Assembly: GCF_027484205.1 (NCBI RefSeq)
Contig: NZ_JAIXUB010000013.1
Coordinates: forward strand, 62,001 to 126,000
Direction of reading: 5' to 3'
DNA length: 64,000 nucleotides
Source of the DNA: Flavobacterium sp.
GTDB taxonomy: Bacteria > Bacteroidota > Bacteroidia > Flavobacteriales > Flavobacteriaceae
A program made the position numbers and the translations under genes. Below the pieces are notes generated by a model. It was not told the DNA's origin. It worked only from the letters and a program-made list of their open reading frames with translations, and made no database searches. Positions 1 through 8,817 of the stretch are shown one piece after another. Position 1 is the stretch's first letter. Each line of letters begins with the position of its first letter.

Positions 1-443
1 TTGCTAGTCAAACTACATCTCTATATTCAACGACAGGTTTAAGTACTACGACTTTTACACAAAGAACAGCTACTTTTACTCCAACAGCAACAGGAACTTA
101 TTATTTCAGATTCCTAAATTCATCTCCTGCAAATGCAACAGGAACTCATGCTATCATTATTGATAACTTTACGGTTACTGAAGTTTTAGGTACGAATGAA
201 TTTTCTGAATCTAAATTATCTGTATATCCAAATCCAACAAAAGGTTTAGTAGATATTTCAAATGATACTGATGCAACTATTTCATCTGTAGAATTATCAG
301 ATTTAAATGGTAGAGTTGTAAAAAGATATGCTATTGGTGAAAACGAAAGTCAAATAAATATCTCAGAGTTTTCTCAAGGAGTTTATTTAATGAAAATAAT
401 TTCTGACAAAGGAATTGTAACTAAGAAAATTGTGAAAGAATAA
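1..443 (+). CDS. C-terminal part of a T9SS-secreted protein (type A sorting domain)
   Basis: Only the 3' end is in the window; the frame is open from base 3 to a TAA at 441-443. The last ~80 residues form a type A C-terminal sorting domain of the type IX secretion system: LSVYPNPTKG, then a beta-rich stretch with DLNGRVV, SQGVYLMKI and a basic end KKIVKE. This tail directs export across the outer membrane and is usually removed at the surface. The visible upstream residues are Ser/Thr-rich, as in adhesin or carbohydrate-binding repeats, but too little is present to name the passenger domain. Confidence 0.9.
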   Translation, partial: ASQTTSLYSTTGLSTTTFTQRTATFTPTATGTYYFRFLNSSPANATGTHAIIIDNFTVTEVLGTNEFSESKLSVYPNPTKGLVDISNDTDATISSVELSDLNGRVVKRYAIGENESQINISEFSQGVYLMKIISDKGIVTKKIVKE

Positions 444-460
444 TTCTCTTTTATTTTATA

Positions 461-491
461 AAAAAAGACTAAGCATTGCTTAGTCTTTTTT
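461..491. terminator. Rho-independent terminator, probably bidirectional
   Basis: Perfect 8-bp stem GACTAAGC / GCTTAGTC (467-474 and 478-485) with a 3-nt loop, flanked by six A on the left and a T run on the right, so it can end transcription in both directions. It follows the T9SS gene and overlaps the 3' end of the small minus-strand gene, whose stop codon lies inside the stem. Confidence 0.85.
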
Positions 492-617
492 ATTTTTATC
501 ACTTCCCATCATTAGTAATACTATTCCAATTAATCCTATGATGACTAAAGCAAAAACTCCAATCATAATGAATGTTCCATTGTCATGAGAATAGAGAGGT
601 AACATTAAGTTATACAT
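480..617 (-). CDS. 45-aa single-pass membrane peptide
   Basis: Frame of 45 codons reading MYNLMLPLYSHDNGTF, one hydrophobic helix (about residues 17-37, IMIGVFALVIIGLIGIVLL) and a basic/acidic tail GSDKNKKD. It would insert with a short N-terminal part outside and a charged C-terminus. Support is the clean single-TM organisation, its own intergenic space, and a stop codon built into the downstream terminator stem. I recall similar small proteins in Flavobacterium but cannot search. Function unknown. Confidence 0.65.
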   Translation of the reverse strand: MYNLMLPLYSHDNGTFIMIGVFALVIIGLIGIVLLMMGSDKNKKD

Positions 618-684
618 GATTTCTATTGTTTAGGTTAATCAAAAGTACTTCAATTAATACAGTAGAAATATGACAATTATCATA

Positions 685-1095
685 CTAAAGAAACTTTGAT
701 TTCAACTCAGGAGTTGGAATCATGCAACTTTCTTTTTTACCATACCATTTGTATCTATTTTTCGCTACAAAATCATAAATGAAATTAGCTGACTTTCCTA
801 AAAAACTAAAATAACTTAAAATAGGATACCAACCTTTCATATTTTTTGAAATTCTCATTACGGCTTCAGCTTTATAATAGTAAGCAATTCCAGGTTCATA
901 AAGTAAAATACTGTCAATAGAGTTAGTGTCAACTCCAATGTGTTTTAAAATTTGTTGCCCTAATTCTGATTGTAGTGCAACAAATCTGAAAATGTCTTTT
1001 TCATCATGCTTTATTATCAATTGTACTGATGCATCACAAAGGTTACAAACACCATCAAAAAGAATAATTTTTTTATCTTTTGGTAGATTTTCCAT
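685..1095 (-). CDS. DCC-family thiol-disulfide oxidoreductase-like protein (DUF393)
   Basis: 136 aa. Starts MENLPKDKK and has the family hallmark FDGVCNLCDAS near the N-terminus (Cys17, Cys20), the DxxCxxC signature of the DCC/YuxK family, followed by the typical SIL(L)YE and WYPILSYF regions. Family members are predicted thioredoxin-fold proteins of unknown substrate. The gene lies 2 nt downstream of mutS2 on the same strand and is probably co-transcribed with it. Confidence 0.85.
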   Translation of the reverse strand: MENLPKDKKIILFDGVCNLCDASVQLIIKHDEKDIFRFVALQSELGQQILKHIGVDTNSIDSILLYEPGIAYYYKAEAVMRISKNMKGWYPILSYFSFLGKSANFIYDFVAKNRYKWYGKKESCMIPTPELKSKFL

Positions 1096-1097
1096 AA

Positions 1098-3266
1098 TTA
1101 TTTTGGTCTTTCAACGAATTCTAAAACTTCTATGCTCACTTTAGATGTAAAAACACCATAATTTACTACAGCTTTATTTTTTTCAATTTTATCAATAGTT
1201 CCAATAGCTTTTCCATCAAACATGCGAACTCTATCGCCAAGTTTTAATTCTACTTTTGGTTTTTCAGGTACTAAAGCGGCTTTTATTTTTTTCTCTTTTT
1301 TTTCTTTTCGAATTTCTTCAACTTTTACAGTTACTTCTTCAGCAACTTGCTTTTTAATGACTTCCTTAACTTTCTTCTCTTTTACTGAAAGTTTTCTTCG
1401 TTTAGAATTTTCAATTTCGACCATTTTTAAAAACTCACCAATCAAGGTTTTCTTGTCTTTATTATTGAAATAAGTTTCAGAAATATCATCAATCTTTTGT
1501 CCTAAATAAATTAATCGTTGATTGGCATCATATAACTCTTGATAGCGTTCTAGTTTTTCTTGAATTTTAGCATTAATGGTTTCCATCTTTTTACTTTCTT
1601 CACGAGCTTTGGTTTCTTCATCTTTCAGATTTAAAGATGTTTTTTCCATTTTAGAACGTTCTTTTTGAAGTGTCGCAATAGTTTTATCAAAACGTACTTT
1701 TCCACCATCAATTTTCTTTTTGGCACGGTTTATTAATCCGTAAGGAATACCATTTTTTTGTGCTACTTCAAAAGTAAACGAACTTCCGGCTTGACCTAAA
1801 ATCAATTTATACATAGGTTCAAGCGACTTTTCATCAAAAAGCATGTTTGCATTTGAAGCATAGGGTAATTCGTTAGCTAAGATTTTCAAATTAGAATAAT
1901 GCGTTGTTATGATTCCGAAAGATTCTCTATGATAAAATTCTTCTAAAAAAGTTTCTGCTAAAGCACCACCAAGTTCAGGATCAGAACCTGTTCCAAATTC
2001 GTCAATTAAGAATAATGTTTTAGAATTACATTTTTTCAAAAAGTAATTCATGTTTTTAAGCTTGTAACTATAGGTACTTAAATGATTTTCAATAGATTGA
2101 TGATCGCCAATATCGGTTAAAATTCGATCAAATAGAAACGTTTCACTGCGTTCGTGAACAGGAATTAACATCCCACTTTGTAGCATCAATTGTAATAATC
2201 CCACAGTTTTTAACGAAATTGTTTTTCCTCCAGCATTTGGACCAGAAATAACAATGATTCGATTTTCATTTTGTAATTCTATAGTTTGAGGATATGTTTT
2301 CTCACCTTTAATTTTATTGTTTAAAAAAAGAATAGGATGGAAGGCATCTCTAAAATACATTCGTTTTTCTTCAACAATCGTGGGAAGAATCGCGTTAATT
2401 TTATTGGCATATTTTGCTTTTGCAGCTATCACATCAATATCGCTTAGGAATTCTTGATATTGTTTTAATAAATCCAAAAATGGACGAATATCATTAGACA
2501 ATTTCTTTAATATTCGAGTAATTTCTTCACGTTCTTCATATTCAAGATTACTTAATTCTCTCGAATATTTTAAGGTAGCTTCTGGTTCGATATAAGCGAT
2601 ACTTCCAGTTTTGGAACTGCCTAAAATGGAACCTTTTACTTTTCTACGATACATGGCCAAAACAGCCAAAACTCTTCTGTTTTCTACAAAACTTTCTTTA
2701 ATGTCATCAAGATAACCGAGCGAATTATATTGCGACATGGCTTGTCCAAAACTTTGATTTACTTTGCCACGAACAACGCTCATATCACGTCGGATGTTTA
2801 TCAAATCGGGTGAAGCATTGTCTTTTATGACGCCATATTTATCGACAACTTCATCAATTTTTTGAATGATATATTTGGTATATTCAACTTGTAATGCTCT
2901 TTCGTTTAGTTTGGGATAATAATCATTAAATTTTTTGAAAAATAATAGCAAAACATTAACGGTTTCAGAAAGTGTTGCCATTTTTCTAAAACTTCCAACT
3001 TCTAGAAAACTGTCTTCAATTCCGAGCATTTTTAAATCGTTCGATATGTTATCGAAACCATGATTTGGAATGGCATTATTATTTGTGAAAGAAGAAACAT
3101 ATTCTGATGTTTGAAGTAACGCATTCATAAGAAAATCTTTCTCCTTGAATGGTGTTATTTGCATTGCCTTTTCTTTTCCAATTTCAGTATTGCATATAGC
3201 TGAAATGGTTTCTAAAATGGTATTAAATTCTAAATCTTGAAGCGTTTTATCTGTAATTGAAATCAT
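1098..3266 (-). CDS. mutS2: MutS2-type ATPase without Smr domain
   Basis: 722 aa. The order is an N-terminal MutS core/clamp region (1-300), a MutS ATPase with Walker A GPNAGGKT (342-349) and Walker B LFLIDEFGTGSDP, then a long Glu/Lys-rich coiled coil (~515-670) and a terminal KOW-like barrel (GDRVRMFDGKAIGTI). Bacillus MutS2 is about 785 aa and ends in a Smr endonuclease domain; this protein stops before it, so nuclease activity is doubtful. The family acts on branched DNA or, in Bacillus, collided ribosomes. It is divergent from ung across a short intergenic region. Confidence 0.9.
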   Translation of the reverse strand: MISITDKTLQDLEFNTILETISAICNTEIGKEKAMQITPFKEKDFLMNALLQTSEYVSSFTNNNAIPNHGFDNISNDLKMLGIEDSFLEVGSFRKMATLSETVNVLLLFFKKFNDYYPKLNERALQVEYTKYIIQKIDEVVDKYGVIKDNASPDLINIRRDMSVVRGKVNQSFGQAMSQYNSLGYLDDIKESFVENRRVLAVLAMYRRKVKGSILGSSKTGSIAYIEPEATLKYSRELSNLEYEEREEITRILKKLSNDIRPFLDLLKQYQEFLSDIDVIAAKAKYANKINAILPTIVEEKRMYFRDAFHPILFLNNKIKGEKTYPQTIELQNENRIIVISGPNAGGKTISLKTVGLLQLMLQSGMLIPVHERSETFLFDRILTDIGDHQSIENHLSTYSYKLKNMNYFLKKCNSKTLFLIDEFGTGSDPELGGALAETFLEEFYHRESFGIITTHYSNLKILANELPYASNANMLFDEKSLEPMYKLILGQAGSSFTFEVAQKNGIPYGLINRAKKKIDGGKVRFDKTIATLQKERSKMEKTSLNLKDEETKAREESKKMETINAKIQEKLERYQELYDANQRLIYLGQKIDDISETYFNNKDKKTLIGEFLKMVEIENSKRRKLSVKEKKVKEVIKKQVAEEVTVKVEEIRKEKKEKKIKAALVPEKPKVELKLGDRVRMFDGKAIGTIDKIEKNKAVVNYGVFTSKVSIEVLEFVERPK

Positions 3267-3347
3267 TGTTTAAAAGTAAGTTTCAAAGTTACAAAGTTTC
3301 AAATGTTATTTAGTTTGGAATTTCATAATTTTGGAAAAAATTATAGT

Positions 3348-4010
3348 ATGTTCATCAACAATTCTTCATGGCAAACCATTTTATCGTCAGAAATTGAAAA
3401 ACCTTATTTCATTGATTTGATGCAACAAATTGATAGTGAGTATGATAATTATACTTGTTTTCCTCCTAAAGAATTGATTTTTAATGCTTTTGAAAAGTGT
3501 TCTTTTGATGATTTGAAAGTCGTCATTATTGGTCAAGATCCATATCATGGTGAAGGCGAAGCTAATGGTTTAAGCTTTTCGGTTAACGATGGTGTAAAAA
3601 TTCCTCCTTCGCTTAAAAATATTTTTGCAGAAATTGCCAATGAATATGATACTATTTTTAGTCCTACAACAGGAAATTTAGAACGTTGGGCTAGGCAAGG
3701 AGTTCTTCTTTTAAATGCTACACTTACGGTTAGAAAAGATTTAGCAAATAGTCACAAACATCTTAATTGGCAGGTTTTTACGGATGCTGTAATTCAAAAA
3801 ATATCTGATGAAAAAGCAGAGGTTGTTTTTATGCTTTGGGGAAATTTTGCTAAAAAAAAAGCCGAAATTGTAGATAGAACTAAACATTTAGTTTTAGAAA
3901 GCGGACATCCTTCATTTGCGAGTGTTCACAAAAAGTGGTTTGGGAATAATCATTTTGTGATGTGTAATGACTATTTGATTTCTAAAAATAAAGTTGTTAT
4001 TGATTGGTAA
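3348..4010 (+). CDS. ung: Uracil-DNA glycosylase (family 1)
   Basis: 220 aa from the ATG at 3348; an upstream in-frame ATG at 3303 would add 15 residues not typical of the family. The water-activating motif GQDPYHGEGEANGLSFSV (Asp64, Tyr66) and the DNA-intercalating motif SGHPSFAS (His about 186) fall at the positions known from E. coli Ung, which supports the chosen start. It removes uracil from DNA in base-excision repair. It is divergently arranged with mutS2. Confidence 0.95.
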   Translation: MFINNSSWQTILSSEIEKPYFIDLMQQIDSEYDNYTCFPPKELIFNAFEKCSFDDLKVVIIGQDPYHGEGEANGLSFSVNDGVKIPPSLKNIFAEIANEYDTIFSPTTGNLERWARQGVLLLNATLTVRKDLANSHKHLNWQVFTDAVIQKISDEKAEVVFMLWGNFAKKKAEIVDRTKHLVLESGHPSFASVHKKWFGNNHFVMCNDYLISKNKVVIDW

Positions 4011-4030
4011 CAAAAGGAAAAACGGAAAAC

Positions 4031-4118
4031 TTTTTAGCCCTGATTTCGTCATTGTTGGAGCTCTTGGCTCGTTTAAAAAACGTGACAAAGCGACTGACGA
4101 GAGCAGGAATAGGGTTAA
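4031..4118. repeat. Degenerate palindromic intergenic element
   Basis: The stretch begins TAGCCCTGAT and ends AGCAGGAATAGGGTTA, so its ends are imperfect inverted copies (TAGCCCT ... AGGGTTA) around ~65 bp with smaller palindromes (GAGCTCTTGGCTC). I recall elements beginning AGCCC-GAT and ending AGCAGGA between Flavobacterium genes; this would be a decayed copy. It lies between the converging ung and transglutaminase-like genes and may serve as a terminator or RNA hairpin. Confidence 0.5.
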
Positions 4119-4143
4119 CAAATAAATCCCAAGCCATTCGCTC

Positions 4144-5076
4144 CTAATTCAATGTCAAAGCACCGAGAATTATTTCGTGCATGAATGGTCCACCAGGATA
4201 TTTTGCCGTATAATCTAGGTTTAACCAAATTTGACCTCGCTCATCGATGTGGTAATGAATTACTTGATTTTTACTTTCATTCACAAAAAGTTCTTGCTTG
4301 ATTAGGTAAATGATTTCTTCTAAATTTTTTTTCGAACCAATTAGAATTTCTGGATAAATGTGTCCATCAGTGTGAATCAATCGTGGTGTTCCTCCAATTG
4401 ATTTTATACAAGCAGCCATAAGAATAGAATGATCATCGCAATCGCCTGAAAGATAGCGTAATGATTCGCTTGCTGTGGCAATATAATCTTTGTCTTTTGG
4501 ATCGGAAACATAATTCCATCGTGAATTTATTTCTTTAAAAACTGCAAAACATTGAATTAAAGTGTAATTTTCGTGGTATTTTTTTACACCTCTAAAATGT
4601 TTAGAAGTAGCCATAATTGCAAAATTTCTAACAATGGGTTTGTCGTATTCAATGGCTTTCAAAACCTCAGATTTATTAGGAAATGGTAAAAGTTTTGATA
4701 TGATTACATCTTGCGGATTAGGATTTTCTGACATGGAATACATCATGTATTTGTAGTCTTCAAAAACACTTTTAAATCCGTAACCTCCAAAAACGGTACC
4801 TATAAACAAAATAATAAAATAGAGAAAAACAGAAAGTAAGGTTATCTTTCGCATTGCTCTCAAAATCAGTTGAATAATTACGATAATTATCACAAATAAT
4901 ATGATTCTATCTAATTGCCAAATCCATTCTAAATCAATCAGATTTTGATGTGCAATAAGAAATACTGGAATTGTTATAAGTACATTTAAAGCAAAAATAA
5001 TCACTATATCCCAAGGTTTTTTTACTTGAAATTTAGTTGATAGTTCTTCGAAAAGTAGTTTTGCCTTTTGAATCAT
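4144..5076 (-). CDS. Membrane-anchored transglutaminase-like protein
   Basis: 310 aa. Three hydrophobic helices occupy residues ~20-110 (IVIIFALNVLITIPVFLI; IILFVIIIVIIQLIL; LLSVFLYFIILFIGTVF). The C-terminal half is a transglutaminase-like cysteine domain with SGDCDDHSILMAACI (Cys213), then GHIYPEI for the His and WLNLDYTAKYPGG near the end. Such proteins are peptidase-like or cross-linking enzymes acting in the periplasm. It stands 20 nt downstream of the next gene and may form a loose operon with it. Substrate unknown. Confidence 0.75.
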   Translation of the reverse strand: MIQKAKLLFEELSTKFQVKKPWDIVIIFALNVLITIPVFLIAHQNLIDLEWIWQLDRIILFVIIIVIIQLILRAMRKITLLSVFLYFIILFIGTVFGGYGFKSVFEDYKYMMYSMSENPNPQDVIISKLLPFPNKSEVLKAIEYDKPIVRNFAIMATSKHFRGVKKYHENYTLIQCFAVFKEINSRWNYVSDPKDKDYIATASESLRYLSGDCDDHSILMAACIKSIGGTPRLIHTDGHIYPEILIGSKKNLEEIIYLIKQELFVNESKNQVIHYHIDERGQIWLNLDYTAKYPGGPFMHEIILGALTLN

Positions 5077-5096
5077 GTTTGCATAAAATATAAAAG

Positions 5097-5948
5097 CTAT
5101 ATGGCTTTTACAAGTTCAGCAAAAGTACCTTTTTTCTCAATAATTTTGAGGTCAAATAATTGATTTTGAATTTTGTTTAACATTTTTTCAGATAATGGCT
5201 TTTGCGACCATTCTGTTAAACGCAACCATTCTTGAATATCTTCTATTTTTTGGTGGTATTTTGTTGCTAATGTTCTGTCAATACTCGGAATTTCTTTGAA
5301 CTCTTGCGTTGTGATGTTTATAATTTCCAGAATTTGAGCAATGGCATTGGGATATTTTTTCAAAACTTCCTCACGAACTGCAATGACGAAGCAAGGCCAA
5401 GGCGTAGGACAATCGGCAATTCTTCTGAAAATTCCTTTATCTACAAGAGGTTTGGTCATAAAACGTTCCCACATGAAATAATCGGATTCGCCTTTGGTTA
5501 AGCTTTCAACAGCGCCATCAATGGTGTTTATGATTTCAAATTGTAGATTTTCGGTATTCCAACCTTGATTATTGGCATTTACATAAGCCATTAATTGTGA
5601 ACCTGAACCTAATCTTGAAATAGCAACTTTCTTATTTTCTAAATCGGAAAGGGTTTTAAAATTGGAATTTGCAGCCACATGAATTCCCCAAATCAGAGGA
5701 CTTTCAACATAGACTTGCACAATTTTAGAAGGATTTCCTGCATTGATATCTTTTACAATTCCTTCCGATAAAATTACAGCAATATCCGTTTCACCATCAC
5801 GAAGCATTTGACACATTTTTCCTGTACCTTCAGGAACATCAGTCCATTGTAAATCGATTCCAACGGATTCAAATTCGCTATTTTCAATACATAAATGCCA
5901 AGGAAGATTGAAATGTTCAGGAACTCCTGCTATTTTTATAGTTTTCAT
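5097..5948 (-). CDS. Cytoplasmic periplasmic-binding-protein-fold (type 2) protein
   Basis: 283 aa, beginning MKTIKIAGVPEHFNLPW with no signal peptide. The pattern (an early G-P turn, DIAVILSEG, a hinge, KKVAISRLGSGSQLMAYV, then SDYFMWERFMTKPL) is that of SsuA/THI5-like or NMT1-like substrate-binding domains. Lack of an export signal and of neighbouring ABC transporter genes suggests an intracellular ligand-binding or enzymatic role rather than nutrient capture. Ligand not identifiable from sequence. Confidence 0.7.
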   Translation of the reverse strand: MKTIKIAGVPEHFNLPWHLCIENSEFESVGIDLQWTDVPEGTGKMCQMLRDGETDIAVILSEGIVKDINAGNPSKIVQVYVESPLIWGIHVAANSNFKTLSDLENKKVAISRLGSGSQLMAYVNANNQGWNTENLQFEIINTIDGAVESLTKGESDYFMWERFMTKPLVDKGIFRRIADCPTPWPCFVIAVREEVLKKYPNAIAQILEIINITTQEFKEIPSIDRTLATKYHQKIEDIQEWLRLTEWSQKPLSEKMLNKIQNQLFDLKIIEKKGTFAELVKAI

Positions 5949-5984
5949 TTATTAGAATTAAGATAGTAGTATTAAGTATTAAGA

Positions 5985-6482
5985 TTACTCAGAGAGTTTT
6001 TGAATACATTGTTCTCTAATGTCCCAAATTTCACCAAAGGTATAATTTTGATTGGTTTCTTCAATCCATTTTTTCAAGAATGCTTTGTGATAGTCAACTT
6101 TAAAATCGCTAACCTGTTCAGGAATTATCTCGATTTCTTCTAGAATTTCCTTTTTTATTTTATCGTAAAATGATTCTGAAGTTGTAACATCCAATGGAAT
6201 GTCATTAATTTTTAAATAGCAATGCGCTTCTGGAATGTAGTCAATATCATTTTTTGAAAATAAATCTCCTAATATAGGCGTATTTACCTCGCTCATTTTA
6301 AAAATTCCAATGTATAATTTTACGTTTCCAATGTCATTTTTATCAGCATAATCTTTTAAAAAAGCATGTTTTGAACTACAAGTTCCTTTATTTTCAGAAA
6401 GTACTAATGAAAAATCATACCTATTAGAATTTCTTCCATAAGGAATGTGTTTTACTTTTTCTACTAGTGCTTCAAAGTTCAT
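5985..6482 (-). CDS. Small transglutaminase-like protein
   Basis: 165 aa, no signal peptide. A possible Cys-His-Asp triad is visible: NKGTCSSKHAFL (Cys35), PEAHCYLKI (His87) and IPLDVT (Asp98), the order seen in transglutaminase-fold hydrolases. The spacing is compressed, and the fold assignment is inference. It follows the GNAT gene by 1 nt and is probably in the same transcript. Function unknown. Confidence 0.6.
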   Translation of the reverse strand: MNFEALVEKVKHIPYGRNSNRYDFSLVLSENKGTCSSKHAFLKDYADKNDIGNVKLYIGIFKMSEVNTPILGDLFSKNDIDYIPEAHCYLKINDIPLDVTTSESFYDKIKKEILEEIEIIPEQVSDFKVDYHKAFLKKWIEETNQNYTFGEIWDIREQCIQKLSE

Positions 6483-6483
6483 T

Positions 6484-7035
6484 TTACTTCGTACTTATAA
6501 CTTTGTATTTCGTACTTTCCAATTGCCACCATTTCCAAATGACGCCATCTTTATCTGGATAATCTTCAACAAAATCGAAACCTACTTTCTGTAAAACATG
6601 ATTGGACGCACCATTTTCTGCATGTGTGTAGGCGTTCATTTCTTTGATATTCATTTGGTTAAAACCATAATCAAGCCATGCTTTTGAAGCTTCGGTTGCA
6701 TAACCTTTGTTCCAAAATTGTTCATTCAAACGATAGCCATAATCATAGAAATTGGTGTTTCCGTTTTCAATATGATCATTGATGTATTTAATTCCTGTCC
6801 AACCAATAAATTCTCCTGTTTCTTTTAGAATTGTTGCAAAACGACCAATTTTATTTTCAGCATATTGTCTTTGAACATATTCAATAACTTTTATACTTTC
6901 GTCAATTGCAACTTCAGGTTTTTGCCAAAGATATTTGTGAACATTTGGGTTTTTATTCAATTCAAATAATGCTTCAGCATCAGATATTTCTAATGGTCGA
7001 AGAAGTAATCTTTCAGTTTCTAAAATTAAATCCAT
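6484..7035 (-). CDS. GNAT-family N-acetyltransferase (RimJ/RimL type)
   Basis: 183 aa. LILETERLLLRPLEISDAEALFELN at the start, then the acetyl-CoA binding region GYRLNEQFWNKGYATEASKAWLDYGF and NGASNHVLQKVGFDFVE are typical of RimJ/RimL acetyltransferases that modify amino groups of proteins or small molecules. The last ~10 residues (STKYKVISTK) are encoded by a GTACGAAATAC-like low-complexity repeat, so the C-terminus has been set by repeat DNA. It overlaps the upstream DinB gene by 10 nt. Confidence 0.85.
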   Translation of the reverse strand: MDLILETERLLLRPLEISDAEALFELNKNPNVHKYLWQKPEVAIDESIKVIEYVQRQYAENKIGRFATILKETGEFIGWTGIKYINDHIENGNTNFYDYGYRLNEQFWNKGYATEASKAWLDYGFNQMNIKEMNAYTHAENGASNHVLQKVGFDFVEDYPDKDGVIWKWWQLESTKYKVISTK

Positions 7036-7478
7036 TCTTGGTTAATTTGATTTAAGTGATGATATAAATGGTCGAAGTAATCTTCTATTAAAAATTGTAA
7101 ATCAGACAGTTTACCATTTGGAAGAATTAATTGATAAGTCAGAGTTTCATTGGTTTGATTTTTTACAATATGCAAAATATGAAGATTTAAATTCATCCAT
7201 AAATCCAATAATTCTTGATTATTTTTATTTTGATAATCATTAGATTTTACTAAATCATCAGGATTGTAAGTTCTTATTTTATAAGGTTTCTCAAAAGTTT
7301 GAATTTCAGTAAATCTTTGAAAATTATTAATTGCTGAATCAATTAAATGCCCTAAGATTTCTTTTTTAGACCATTTGATTTCTGATAGTTTTAATTCAAA
7401 ATCTTCAACCTCATTTATTGAATATTGCACTCGGAATTTATTCAATAATGACTCAAATTCTTTTAATTTTACTTTCAT
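7026..7478 (-). CDS. DinB-family protein
   Basis: 150 aa. It has the four-helix DinB pattern: WSKKEILGHLIDSAINNFQRF with the first putative metal His, and FDHLYHHLNQINQEW with the C-terminal HxxxH-like histidines. DinB/YfiT proteins are metal-binding and some act as thiol transferases or dehydratases. It overlaps the VOC gene upstream by 4 nt (ATGA) and the GNAT gene downstream, so the three are translationally coupled. Confidence 0.85.
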   Translation of the reverse strand: MKVKLKEFESLLNKFRVQYSINEVEDFELKLSEIKWSKKEILGHLIDSAINNFQRFTEIQTFEKPYKIRTYNPDDLVKSNDYQNKNNQELLDLWMNLNLHILHIVKNQTNETLTYQLILPNGKLSDLQFLIEDYFDHLYHHLNQINQEWI

Positions 7479-7852
7479 TCTATCTTCAAATGTGAAATTA
7501 CAACATGATATCCATCTGGATCAAGAAACATCTTACCGTTATCATTCCAATAGGAGTTTTTGGCTTGAATAAATTGAATTTTATTGGCAATTAAATTATC
7601 ATGAATGAGTTCAAATTCTAATTTAGTATTTGGATAAAAAACCAAAATATCTTCTTCACCAAAATTAAATGTAACAAGTTCCTCCGATTTTGTAAATTCT
7701 AAATGCCAATTTTCATTAGTTTTACCAATAAAAGCGCCATCATAACCTTCGTGATTTTCAAAACCTCCAAGCAATTCTAATCCTAAAATATCAATATAAA
7801 AGGATTTAAGTTGTTCTAAATTGTTGGTATGTCTTGCGAATCTAAAGGTCAT
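7475..7852 (-). CDS. VOC-superfamily (glyoxalase/dioxygenase-like) protein
   Basis: 125 aa. Two betaalphabetabetabeta modules: FARHTNNLEQLKSFYIDILGLELL in the first and FELIHDNLIANKIQF ... FLDPDGYHVVISH in the second; the terminal FxDPDG(Y/N) signature is characteristic. The first-module His8 is a candidate metal ligand. Members include glyoxalase I, ring-cleavage enzymes and antibiotic-binding proteins; no substrate can be assigned here. It is the first gene of a coupled VOC-DinB-GNAT set. Confidence 0.85.
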   Translation of the reverse strand: MTFRFARHTNNLEQLKSFYIDILGLELLGGFENHEGYDGAFIGKTNENWHLEFTKSEELVTFNFGEEDILVFYPNTKLEFELIHDNLIANKIQFIQAKNSYWNDNGKMFLDPDGYHVVISHLKIE

Positions 7853-7871
7853 TTTTAATTCGTAATTATAT

Positions 7872-8738
7872 TTACTCTGCTAATTTATCTAAAGCATATT
7901 CAATCAACGCATCAACAGCTTTGTATGGATCTTCACTGAAAGTTCCAGTAGCACGATTAGCAATGATTGCATTTAATGATAAACATTCGTGTCCAAGCAA
8001 TCTTCCTAAACCATAAATAGCTCCAGTTTCCATTTCAAGATTGGTCATTTTGATGCCTTCAAATTCAAATTTGTCCATTTTACTGTTCAATTCTGTATCT
8101 TGAATTTCTAATCTTAAAACTCTTCCTTGTGGACCATAAAATCCGCCAGCAGTTCCTGTAAAACCTTTAAAGATTTTGTCACTTTCTAAACGTTTTTCAA
8201 GAATTTCACTCGCTTTAATTACATACGGACGACCTTTTTTAATATCCCAATTCGTCTGAGCGATAAAAGCGTCTTCCATGGTAGTTTCTGAAATTTCATC
8301 AATTAAATAGGAGCGAAGCATGTTGTCTAATCCTAATCCGTATTGACTCATAACAAAACTATCGCAAGGAATATCTTCTTGTAGTGAACCAGATGTTCCA
8401 ATTCGGACAATGTTTAACGAAGTCAACTCTTCTTTAATTTCTCTAGTTTTCAAATCAATGTTTACCAAAGCATCTAATTCGTTCATGACAATATCAATAT
8501 TATCCGGACCAATTCCTGTTGACATTACGGTAATTCGTTTTCCTTTGTAAATTCCGGTTTGGGTTTTGAATTCGCGTTTTTGTTGCGAAAACTCAATGCT
8601 TGAAAAATGTTTGGTTATTTTTTCAACTCTATTTTGATCACCAACAAAGATGATGTCTTTTGCAATATGTTCCGGTTTTAGGTTTAAGTGGTACACACTT
8701 CCATCCGGATTTAATATTAATTCTGATGATGCAATCAT
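7872..8738 (-). CDS. Nucleoside phosphorylase (PNP/uridine phosphorylase family)
   Basis: 288 aa. Matches the PNP_UDP_1 fold: DIIFVGDQNRVEKITKHF (phosphate/ribose site), STGIGPDNIDIVMNEL, IVRIGTSGSLQEDIPCDSFVMS, and a late NLEMETGAIYGLGRLLGHECLSL, where the Glu-Met-Glu triplet contacts ribose as in uridine phosphorylase. The likely reaction is nucleoside + phosphate to base + (deoxy)ribose-1-phosphate for salvage. Uridine is the best guess from the overall pattern, but the base specificity is not proven. Confidence 0.85.
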   Translation of the reverse strand: MIASSELILNPDGSVYHLNLKPEHIAKDIIFVGDQNRVEKITKHFSSIEFSQQKREFKTQTGIYKGKRITVMSTGIGPDNIDIVMNELDALVNIDLKTREIKEELTSLNIVRIGTSGSLQEDIPCDSFVMSQYGLGLDNMLRSYLIDEISETTMEDAFIAQTNWDIKKGRPYVIKASEILEKRLESDKIFKGFTGTAGGFYGPQGRVLRLEIQDTELNSKMDKFEFEGIKMTNLEMETGAIYGLGRLLGHECLSLNAIIANRATGTFSEDPYKAVDALIEYALDKLAE

Positions 8739-8751
8739 TTTTTTATTGTTT

Positions 8752-8806
8752 AAGGTTTCAGGTTTTAGGTTTCAGGTTATTTAACTTGAAACTTTAAACT
8801 TGAAAC
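8752..8806. repeat. Intergenic hairpin made of GTTTCAGGTTT-type repeats
   Basis: GTTTCAGGTTTTAGGTTTCA and its continuation (8755-8778) are followed after 4 nt by an inverted partner (8783-8806). About 20 of 24 positions are complementary, and most mismatches become G-U pairs in RNA. It fills the space between the SUI1 stop codon and the nucleoside phosphorylase start codon, so it could act as a terminator, processing site or repeat-derived spacer. Confidence 0.6.
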
Positions 8807-8817
8807 AAATTTTAATT

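Noticed and set aside
3284..3291. TAACTTTG as the mutS2 promoter
   Set aside because: It fits the -7 consensus on the minus strand, but lies in CAAAGTTACAAAGTTTC low-complexity repeat DNA with no -33 at a workable distance.
3912..4121. 69-codon minus-strand frame opposite the ung 3' end
   Set aside because: It lies mostly antisense to ung and over the palindromic element; no domain or signal.
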